Assembly: GCA_903824675.1 (NCBI GenBank)
Contig: CAIJXV010000047.1
Location: 1-64,000, forward strand
DNA: 64,000 nt
Direction of reading: 5' to 3'
From: an uncultured bacterium
GTDB lineage: Bacteria; Verrucomicrobiota; Kiritimatiellia; CAIKKV01; CAIJXV01
Shown: positions 1-10,200 of the stretch, piece by piece
Numbering within the stretch: the first letter of the stretch is position 1
Layout: every line of letters begins with the position of its first letter
Position numbers and translations under genes: made by a program
The notes under the pieces: model-generated
Told to the model about the DNA's origin: nothing
What the model saw: the letters and a program-made list of their open reading frames with translations, nothing else
Databases searched by the model: none

Positions 1-321
1 ATCCAGTCCGCGTTGGGTCTTGAAGGAGCAGGAGTGCACAGGAGCTACATCACCGTCGAATTTCTCTGTGATCTCAGTACCCTCAAGATAACACGCGGGA
101 TGAGTTGAAAGGCAGCCTTTCAAGGCAGCCCGCCTCGGGAGCTCGAGAAGTCTACTCCTCCGTGCCTCGGTGACTCGGTGGTAAATAATCAGGAGGGAGA
201 CGAGGGGCAGGTTTAACCACAGAGGCACGAAGGCACGGAAGGAGACCGCCGATGCGGCTCGTCTTTGCGCGAGGCGCGCCAATCCAGTCCGCGTTGATCA
301 TGAGGGAGCAAGAGCGCACAT
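1..321. repeat. Imperfect direct repeat pair in intergenic DNA
   Basis: Positions 1-40 and 282-321 are imperfect copies of the same roughly 40-base sequence, both starting ATCCAGTCCGCGTTG and ending in a G-A-rich stretch with GCACA. No convincing gene is seen in positions 1-436. The stretch looks like accumulated short intergenic repeats rather than coding DNA. Confidence 0.6.
160..239. repeat. Imperfect inverted repeat of the 'ACCACAGAGGCACGAAGGCACGG' type
   Basis: Bases 216-239 read as an ACCACAGAGGCACG/AAGGCACGG unit, and bases 160-182 are its imperfect reverse complement, with about 33 bases between them. Similar CACAGAGGCAC strings are common short intergenic repeats in many environmental bacterial genomes (general knowledge). 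Their function is not known to me. Confidence 0.5.
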
Positions 322-436
322 AACACGCACTTCTGCGGACTTACTTCCTGTTATCTTTCAGCTTGTCCTCCGGGACAAAAGACCTTATTTTATAGAACGA
401 TTTGAGTAATGAATACCGATAACAACGGAGCTCCTG

Positions 437-778
437 ATGAAAAAGCATGGCATGATTTTGAGCGGGCTGGCGGGGCTGATTTTGGCGGGTTGGCTGTTGA
501 CGGGGTGTGAGCAAACAAGCGATGTCAATGGGGTTACGATATCCCCGAGCGATGTGACGATGACTTCCTCCAATTCAGTCCAGCAGTTTACGGCGAATTC
601 GAGCGGTTCGCTGGGGTTACCGCTGGTATGGAGCGTGCAGGATCCGAGCTTGGGAGTGATCGTCAGCAGCGCCGGGAGCAATGCGGTCTATGGGTCAACC
701 GGTGTGGCGGGGAACCAGGTGATCACGTGTGAAGACCAATACGGCGCCGAGGGATTTGCGACCGTCCACCAATTTTAA
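437..778 (+). CDS. Small Ig-like (BIG2-type) lipoprotein
   Basis: The 113-residue product has a basic start (MKKHG), a hydrophobic segment and a lipobox LLTGC that places the lipidated Cys near residue 24. It should therefore be exported and anchored in a membrane, probably the outer one. The rest reads like a single bacterial Ig-like domain of the BIG2 kind: a VTISPSDVTM opening, Ser/Thr-rich strands, an LVWSVQDP core and a final AEGFATV strand. A GGAG ribosome site lies just before the ATG. No function can be assigned. It stands alone between repeat-rich stretches, and its stop comes directly after the last predicted strand, so it looks complete rather than truncated. Confidence 0.65.
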   Translation: MKKHGMILSGLAGLILAGWLLTGCEQTSDVNGVTISPSDVTMTSSNSVQQFTANSSGSLGLPLVWSVQDPSLGVIVSSAGSNAVYGSTGVAGNQVITCEDQYGAEGFATVHQF

Positions 779-808
779 TCTGCTGGTGCGGGATATCTTC
801 ACGCGGAC

Positions 809-1046
809 TTCTGAAAGCGTGGCGAACTCGGCGGTTTTGCGTGCGGAAATAGCTGATCTCACGCGGAGGCGCAAAGGCGCGAAGGGGAGGGCGAGCAGGG
901 CCGCGAGGTGAGTCCCGCCTTGAAGGCGGGATGCACCCCGCGTCCGGTTCCCCGTTTAGTTGGAGCGACAGGACTCATCGCGCGATCTCCGAAAGCTTGG
1001 CGAACTCGGCGGCTTTGCGTGAGGAAATAGCCGATTTCACGCGGAG
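809..1046. repeat. Tandem-like direct repeat of about 60 bp
   Basis: Positions 809-868 and 986-1046 are close copies. Each contains GGCGAACTCGGCGG, then a T-rich TTTGCGTG, GGAAATAGC and CACGCGGAG. No gene is supported in 779-1286. This stretch holds the repeats, a hairpin, a G tract and the promoter-like motif of the next gene. The repeat is of the intergenic 'TTTGCGTG..CACGCGG' kind. Confidence 0.6.
914..930. other. Short perfect hairpin
   Basis: CCCGCCTTGAAGGCGGG is a perfect palindrome with a very small loop, located between the two 60-bp repeats. A related hairpin (CCGCCTAAAGGCGG) occurs at 11261-11274 behind the giant gene. No T tract follows either, so they are probably repeat-type hairpins rather than terminators. 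Confidence 0.5.
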
Positions 1047-1183
1047 CGCCCAGAGCGAGAATTTTTTCTACTGTGGGGGCGGACGCTGGCCGCCCAATCT
1101 CATGGCGCAAACCCTCAAGTCCGCGCCCTCAGTTTACCCTGCGAAGCCATTCGGGTCTGGCAGGGCAGCTTTGCGTGAAATCT

Positions 1184-1247
1184 GGGGGGGGGGGCGTCTC
1201 ATGCAAATTTTTGCAATTCATTGACATCTTTTTCGGGCTAATATGCT
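1184..1247 (+). promoter_or_regulatory. G11 tract and candidate sigma-70-like promoter of the giant gene
   Basis: A run of eleven G lies at 1184-1194. About 26 bases later is TTGACA (1221-1226), then TATGCT (1242-1247) after a 15-base spacer, shorter than the usual 16-18. The giant gene starts at 1287. A related string, TTTTGCAATT followed by TTGAC, also precedes the exported-protein gene at 29069, so the box may be a shared promoter element. This is motif reading only; no start site is known. Confidence 0.45.
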
Positions 1248-1286
1248 ACATTTTAAGCGAGGTTTGTTGTTAAAAATGAGGCCTTT

Positions 1287-4200
1287 ATGAAAAAATGGAT
1301 TGCCGGTTTGATGCTCGCCTATGCGGGATTGATTCTGTCCGCCGGGGCGACCGCCACCAACTCCTGGTTATTTACCGTTCCCGGTCAATACACGGTGTCG
1401 GATCCGGTCAAGATCGAGGTGAGCAACGGTGTGGCCCGATTGAAGCTCCAAGCTGAGTTGGTTCGTCATTTATCGTTTGGTGACTACTTCAGCAACACCG
1501 CGAGCCGTACCGGCCTGGCCTTTGGCCCTGACAACAGCATCACCCTGTCCAAAGCTGCGTCCTTGTTTGCAGCTTCCGGAATGTACGATTCGGAGATTTT
1601 CGATGGAGGTCTCCAGGGGCAATGGCGGAATTTTAACGTGCGCGCGTCCACCCCGAAAAGCGCGGTCTTACAGGGATTGGTCGCCTACTACCGGATGGAT
1701 AACGACAGCTGGATCGATGCGGTCAGCGGGCAATACGGCACCCCTATGGGCGATGTGGGTTTTGTGCCGCCGGGAAAATACGGTGGCTATGCCGGGTCCA
1801 TTCTGGGAAGGGCAACCAATGATACGATATACTTGGCCAATTCCCGCCTGTTGCACGGTGCAACCGAATATAGCATTTGCGTATGGGTTAATTTGGCGGC
1901 CTTTACGCCTAGTGCCGGTATTGTCATGTTATATGATCCGGTTAATATCAAAGAAAACTATTATTTGCGGCAGGGCTCGACCGGGGCCGGATCTCTGAAT
2001 GTGGGCTGGTATAAAATGCCGCCGTCGGATAATTACCGGTTTCTAGATGTTGCGGCGGCCTTGAAAACCAACACATGGGCGTTTGTTACATTGGTCATGA
2101 ATATTAACGCCAATAATGCCAAGCCGGTGGTTTATGTCGATGGCGTAAATAAGGTGGGAACCTATTCGGTGGGTCTCTTTCCGATGACGCCTGTTAAGCA
2201 AACGAGGCAATTTGAAATTGGCACGGCGGTTTTAGCCGCCAATTCAACTAATTTTATCTCGAAAGGGTCATTCGACGAGGTGATGATTTTTAATCGCGCT
2301 CTATCCGCAGCCGAAGTTTTAGAACTTTATTCAAATTCGAAATTAACCCGTCCTTTTTACACGCAAATACGATCGGGCTCCACCCCGGATCTCACCTCCA
2401 ATTTCGTCGGCCCCGATGGAACAACGAACGGCTTTTTCCTCCCCGGCAATAATTTGGTGACCTCAACGGCGGGATTTACCACAACCAATCGGTATGTTCA
2501 GGTCCGAGCCTTCATGGAGCCGACGACGGACCGATTACTGACCCCTTATCTCGATTCAATCGCCTGGTTCAAGGACCGCACCTTTAATCTGGAAAATACC
2601 CATGTCGAGTTCCAGCAGGGAACCTATCAGGCTAATGTTACCAACACGATTACCCGTCTCGATACACCCCGCCTCTGCCTGGACCTGAAACCCAATGGTG
2701 GATATTACACCGATGGAAAATTCACCTCGGCGGTTTTTGACAACGGGGGAGGAGGGACTTGGGACCAGATTGCCTGGAGTATGGCGACCGAACTGGCTGC
2801 TGGCATTCAAGGGTTGGAAGGGCTCTGGCATCTGAACGGCACCTGGGGAGATGCCTCCGGCAAGGGACGTTCAACCACCCCTCCCTCGCCCGAGCAATAT
2901 ACCGATATCGCCAAACTTGGAACCAAGGCGGCAGTGTTTAATGGGACCACCGCACGGGCGAACATCGCCTTGCCGAGCACCTTGCAGATTAAAACGGTTG
3001 AATTCTGGTTGAAGGCGGAAAAACCGACCAGCGGGATCCTGGAGTTGGTGGACAACACGACGTACCTGTCACTTTCGAATCGCATGATTTTCGTAACAGG
3101 ACTCACAAACGCGGCGTATTCGGTTTATGTGAATGGTCGCTTGGTTCCTCAGTTGGGACCGGGGTGGAATCATGTCGTACTCACGACCGAATCCACCGCG
3201 ACCAATTTAAGTTTGACGGTTGGCGAAGCCAACAACGAATTCTTAGAGGGACAAATCGACGAATTGTCTATCTACAATCGGACTTTGACGGCCGGTGAAA
3301 TCGAGGCACATTATAACAGTGCCCGTCCGCCGGTTGGTGGACGTATGCGACTGCAGGTGCGATCCGACACCAACAATCCTCCGCTGACACCATTTGCCGG
3401 ACCGGGTAACGATCCGTTGCGCTATTTTGAAGATCCCAACGGCGCTTCGCCTGGCCAAAGTCAGCGATATTTCCAGTACCAAGTTTATATGGATGGCGAT
3501 GGACTGGCCTCTCCGGCTCTGGATTCCGTAACCATTACCTATAATAGCGGGCCCCAGTTTGTGGACGACACGGAGGCGGAGTTCACGCGGGGAACATTTG
3601 ACCAAACGCATTGGGTGGGGGATGCAATGGGTGCGATCGATACCTATGCCCGGGGAGCGGCTTACATCGACGATCTGACGTTAAGCGGATTTTCGGCGAT
3701 CTGGCACATGGATGAAGAGACGTGGCCGGCCGGGGATTCCGTAAAAGACGCATCCGGACTGGGTAATCACGGGACGCCGATGGGGCGGGCCTTTCCGGTC
3801 CCTGGCGCCAAAGTGGGGTCCCGGAGCGGACTGTTTTACGGCAACAATGACGCCGTCTCACTGGCGGTGCCAGTGGGTGCGGGTAATTTTACCGTGGAGG
3901 CCTGGTATAAAACGACGGCCACCAATCGGTGTGCGATCCTCTCCACTTTCCTGGATGCGACGTCCCCCTATCTGGCCTTGGAATTGAACAGCGATGGCAC
4001 GGATACTCCGGCACCCGGCAGGGTGGCCTTCGTGTTGAGTGACGGCGTCACGCCCCAGGCGGCCGCATTTGAGCGCACGGGATTGAACGACGCGGTCTGG
4101 CATCACCTCGCTGGGGTGCGCGCCGGTGCCCAAATGCATCTCTATCTGGATGGGGTGCGGGTGAAGACGGTGGAGATCGGCACGGGATATCCGAGCCCGG

Positions 4201-7200
4201 GCAATGCGGGTGGATACGTTGCCAAGATGGGGTCGCGTAATGTGTATTTCGGGGGACTCCTCGACGAGGTGGTGGTGTTCACCCGCGCTCTATCGGATGC
4301 CGAAATGGCCGATCAGGCGGCGGCGGGTTACAATACGCGAACTCCAGCTGTATTCACCGGACCGGTGGTCAACCTCGGCCGTTCCGCCATCTGGGACAAA
4401 CTTCGTTGGGCGACCGATGGCCGCTATTCCCGTCCAACCGAATCCGGGGATGTCGATCTACGCGGGTTATGGCCTCTGAATGCCGTGACGGCAGGACAAG
4501 TGGTTGATATCAGCGGCAATGGCCGGACCGGTTTGGTAACCGGGGCTGCGATAGATACAGCGGGAAAATTCAGTAATTGTGTGTCTTTCACCGCAGGGGC
4601 TGACCAACGCATTGCCGTCGCCGATCGCGCGAGTCTGGAACCGGCTCAGTTTACCATCGAGGCTTGGATTCGACCGACGCTTTCGCGCGATTTCGTGGTG
4701 ATCGACAAGAGCGACGAATCCGTCGGCTACCGATTGGGAGCGGACAGCACCGGCCGCTATTACTTCTGGGTCAATGGGACCCTTGCGGGCGATTACGAAC
4801 TCTTGCGGGCAGACCAATGGACACATCTGGCCGGAGTGTATGATGGGGCCGCTTTGCGTCTGTATGTGAACGGAATTCCGCGGGGCAAGGCAACCCTGCC
4901 GGGTGCGTTGGTCGATTCGGCGTCCGAATTGCGCATGGGATTGGACCACAATAACAATGGCGATTTTGGCGGACGGATGGATGAGGTATCCCTGACGGCG
5001 CGGGCCTTGAATGTGGGCGAGATGTGGAATCATTACCTGGCCGGCGCGGCGACGTTGAAGATGCAGGCGCGGTCTTGGGATCCGGCCCCCCAGGGCAATT
5101 TTATCGGGCCCGACGGAACTCCCAACACTTATTTTACGGTCTCCGAAGGGAGCGACCTGCTCGGGGTGATTGGGATGAACCAGAATTTCCAGTATCAGGC
5201 CGTGCTGGCGACCGAAGATTTTCGCTGGACACCCCATTTACATGGGGTCTGGGTCAATGTGTCTGGATATCCGGTCGATGATCCCTGGGTGATCCCGGCG
5301 GATGGATTTGGCTTCCCATTCCTGGGCCGGTTGACAGGCTTTGCCGAAACTCCGGGTCCCTTGAATCAGGGGAGCATGAAGTATTTCCTTTCGGGCGATA
5401 ATGGGACCAACTGGTACTACTGGAATTCCAGTTGGCAGAATGCAAATGGATTTGGAGCCGATCTGGCCAATAACGCGGTGCAGGTGCAGACGCACGTCGG
5501 AACATTCCGGGATGAGGTCTATCCGAATGCCGGAGGGACCTTCAAGTTCAAAGCTTTCCTCAATTCAGATGGAAGCGAACGGAGTGAATTGGACCGTATC
5601 GATCTGGCTCATGCTGTCGGTCGGCTGGTGGTAACCGTGCCCAACGGGTCGGAAGTCGGGGAACGGTCCTGGATGGTGGGGTACACCCATACTATTCTCT
5701 GGGCGACGGAGGGGCTGGTCAGTGACAATCTGGCGATCGAGTATTCGATCAACAGCGGGGCGAGCTGGCTGCCGATCGCGACCGGGGTCAGCAATAGTGG
5801 TAGTTATGTCTGGACTACCCCGGGTTCGGCTGTACAGGATGAACAAAACCATGTCCGGATTCGGATCAGCGATCTGAACGACAGCACCATCTGGGATATG
5901 TCCGACAGTGACTTCGAGATCAAGTGGCGGTTCAATGTGACCGCACCGAACGGGGGAGAGAAATGGTACATCGGCCGGACCAACTCCATCCTCTGGGAAG
6001 CGGCCCGCAACTTGAACACCGTGGTAATCGACTATTCACCGGATGGCAGTAATTACAGCCGGAATATCGTTTTTGGTTACGGAGGGGTCGGCGGTACCAG
6101 TAATGTCTATGTTTGGGCCTCCACCAACCAAACCGCCGGATATTATGCCAACTGGGTTTCCGAGATGGGCCGGATTCGGATTCAAACCCTGGCTGGGTTC
6201 GGTTCCGATGCGTCTGATAGCCCGTTTACATTGGCGGGGATTGTCGTCACCGATCCAACCTCCGCTTCCGCGTGGAAAAAAGGCAACGCGTTCAATATTC
6301 ATTGGGTTTCCGCCGGAGGTGGATCAACGGTTAAGATTGAATTTTCAGCGACCGGACCAGCCGGATCCTTCGTTACGATCAACGCCGCGGCCCCCAATGT
6401 AGCCGGATCCAATAGTTATAACTGGCTGGTCAATGTCATTCCGACTCCACTGGCCGTTTTACGGATCACCTCCAATTCCGACCCGGCGCTGGTAGGGCTG
6501 TCCGAGGTGTTCACGGTAGCCGATATTGCGGTGCAGGATCCGTCCAGTGAGACGAATTGGCTGATGAATGCGTCCTATCCGATCCACTGGCTGTCGGCGG
6601 GCGCCGGGTCGGAGGTCAATCTCTATTTTTCCACCAATAGCGGATTGGGCTGGATTCCGATCACCACGGTGCCGGTGGTCAATCTGGATACCCCGGCCAC
6701 CAATGAATATATCTGGACCGTCGAACCCTTCCCGACCCGTTATGCGCGGATCCGGGTAGAGTCGGTACTCGACCCTGAAAACCTATACGGTCAATCGTCC
6801 GACTTCAATATCGCCGGGGTTAAGATGCTGTCCCCCAATGGGTATGAGAAATGGAATAAAGGATCGCTTTCGAATGTATTGGTGTGGACCCACCAGTCTG
6901 TGGGGGCCACCGCCAAGTTGAAATTCTCCTATGATGGGGGCCTGACCTATGTGGATGTGGCACCCTTTAGCGTCAATCTCTCGGACTTCGCTTTCCCCTT
7001 TGTGCCGGCGATTCCGACGATTAAGGGGACGGCGCGAATTGAAGCCAATGGCGTTTCTCAATTTACTAATGTGGCGGATAATTCCGACAATCCTATGACG
7101 ATCGCCGGGATCCTGATGCAGGCGCCGACCAATGGTGCGGTTTATACCATTGGCACCAGCAATGACGTGAAATGGATTTCTGCTGGGTCCGAAGATCCCC

Positions 7201-10200
7201 TCGGGTTGGCGCGAATCTATTACGCCAGCGACGGGGTCAACTACACGAATATGATTGCGCCTCCGGTCGGTAACAACCAGTCGTTTCCCGGCGGCAATAG
7301 TTTCACCTGGGTGGTCTCGCCGCTGACTGAACCGTCAGCCATTGCCCGTATGCGAGTGGAATCAGGGGGGTATACCCATGAAACCCCCACCTTTACTTTG
7401 CGCGGAATTCGCCTTAACCGTCCCTCGTCCGGAGAGGCGCTGACGATTGGCGGCAATTCGCCGGTCACGTGGAAACAGGCCGGGTTATCATCCGATGCGA
7501 TGGTGGATATGTATTTGTCGACGGATGGGGGGGCGACTTGGAGTCCGACCCCGCTGAACACCGTCCCCTGGCCGGTAAATGCTGAGGTTTATGCCTGGTC
7601 CCCGGTCGCGCCCTCCGCCGATCCGACGACCAATGCGATGATCAAAATGGTGATTGTCTCCTCATCCAGAGGAGAGGATGTCGGGTACGAGGCCCGGTCG
7701 CGCTCGTTTGTTTTCAAAGGAATGAAAGTGCTTTCCCCGAACACCGGTGATATCTGGCCCTTGAATAGTATCCAGACCATTCGATGGCTCGCGGCGGGTG
7801 CCGGGTCTCCGGTAACCATTTATTATGCCGCCAATGGCGTCAGCTATGACACTCTCCGGCCGGTGGCCGCTAATCTCGCCAATGGCGATGGACTAAACAG
7901 CAATATCTGGTCTCTGGAAACCTTCCGGACTCCGTCCACCAACGCCCGGATCAAAGTGCAATCCGCGCTGACCGTGGCGATCTCGAATCCGTTCCGGGTT
8001 CCAGGTATCAAGGTGACCGCCCCGGTTGGAACGGATATTTGGGCGGTGGATGAAACCAATCGGATCAGTTGGACGTCGGTCGGAGCCGTTAGTCCATACC
8101 GCGTGGAACTGATCAAAGACGGAGGCGCACCCGAGCTGTTGGCCTCCGGGGTTGGGACCAATTATTTCGACTGGGTGGTCACGAGCAATTCGATTTCCAG
8201 TAATGCGGTGATCCAGGTGACGGACTCCATCGGTTTTAGCGGGGCTTCGCCGGTATTCAAGGTGGTCGGCGAACCGACCATCAGCATGGTTGCGCCGACT
8301 CCGGGCGAATATTGGCGGGTCAGTGATCCGGCTCAAATCTCCTGGAGTCGCGGCGGACGGATGGCGAATAATTTCAGCGTCAAGTTTTCCACTGCTCCCT
8401 ATGTCATCACCAATGACATCGGTGGCACGGTTTTCTATGACTCGACCAATAACACCTTCAACCTCCCGTGGAACGTGCCCGACCGGCTCGGCCCGACCCG
8501 GATCATCGTCCAGCACAACGACGAGCCGACCATCCGTGCCGAAACCGCGATCTTTTATGTGGTCGGTCGCTTCCAAATCCTGTATCCCAACGGCGGAGAG
8601 ACGAATCTTTTTGCCCGAAAACCGACGACGGTGAATTGGTATACCCGCGGGTCGGTCGGCGCGGTCAATCTTTATTACTCGGCGGACCCTCTCCACCAGG
8701 TCTGGTCGTTGATTGCCAATAACGTCCCCAATAACGGAACCGGCGTCGGCGACGTACTGACCACCTACGATTGGGTGGTTCCGAACCTCTGGGCAGATGA
8801 CATTGGGACCGTCCAATTCCGGGTGGAACAGGCAGACCGGATTGGAGCCTCGGATGATTCCGATTCCGATTTCTGGGTTCGCTATTACACGATTGTCTGG
8901 CATGTTTATGACCAAAACACATCGAATGAACTCGACAGCCTGAGTGTATCGGACAGCAGCGGCTGGTCGGCGGCCGGGCTGGCGTCCCCGGTGACCCGCA
9001 AGTATCCCTATGGAACCTTCGACACCATTTGGTCGCGGGCACTCTTCTTCGACAAGGTTATTTTTAACTGGTTGTCGGAGCCCTCGCGCTCCCTGTTCGT
9101 GCCCATGATCAGTTCCACCGCCGTTTCCGACTACAAGGTCATGTCTAATTTCTATTACGACCCGGCCTATAACCGGTTCCTGATTCAATCCTGGTTGGAA
9201 CGCGCCGGCAATATTCTGGGAGCTCCCTCCCTCTGCACGATTTCCATCTATGACCAGAATGGGGCCCTGATCTCTACCCTGGTTAAACCCGCAGCGGATG
9301 CGCAGGGCGTTTTCTGGCAGGAATGGAACATTCCGACCGATCTGGATCGAAAGCAGATCTATTTTGCCAAGGTGGAAATCGTCTTCTCCGGCAATAGATA
9401 TTCCTCTGGTGTCACGTACTCATTGCGCTTGCCGGCCGATTTGGAGCAGGCCGAAGTGCTGCTCAGCGCGATTGATAATGCTCGCACCAGTATCCTGGCC
9501 AATGTCTCATCGGTGGGGACCAATGTGATCAACCTGGCGTCGGCTGAGGCCGCCTTCCGGATGAGCGCGGGGGCCCGTCTGGATACCCTGACCAATCTGA
9601 CCACGCGAATTGCGGCCGGGGTGACCAATCTGGATGCTAGCCTGGCGGACTTCCGCGCGGAATCGTTGGACCGTCTGGATACCCTGACCAACACGATCGG
9701 CGTGATTGGCCCCGGCGGCACCTCCCTGGTGGAGCGGATTGATGATCTGGTGAATAACGGCATACAAACAACCACGGCCCGAATCTTGTCCCGGGCTACG
9801 GCTGTTCGTCTCGGGTCCACGATATCCATCTTCTATCGGACCAAACCAGCCGTGACGCCTGCCCCGACGCTCCGGGTGCGGAATTCGCTGGGAGTGGTGA
9901 AGCAAAGCGGCGCGATGACCGAAGAAGCCCTCGGAACCGGTATCTTCGAATATTCGATTCATTTCGATCCCCTGATCTACGCTGTGGGCGAGTATTGGAT
10001 CGAATGTTCCGATGACACGGGCAATGATCGCATCGGCATCCAGGTGACCCAGTTCGCCCTTGATGATTTTGCGAATTTGCTGGAGGTCAGCAATCAACTG
10101 GACCAGATCAGCATACTGTTCAGCAACCTCCAGACGACAGTCGGCACTTTGGCGCCCCTCACCAATCTAGCCTCGGTCGTCAGTCGGGTTGAGTCCGAGG

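Noticed and set aside
7893-9188. 431-codon open frame on the minus strand inside the giant gene
   Set aside because: It is antisense to a well-supported coding region with clear domain repeats, has low-complexity Arg/Gly/Asp content, and shows no family motif.
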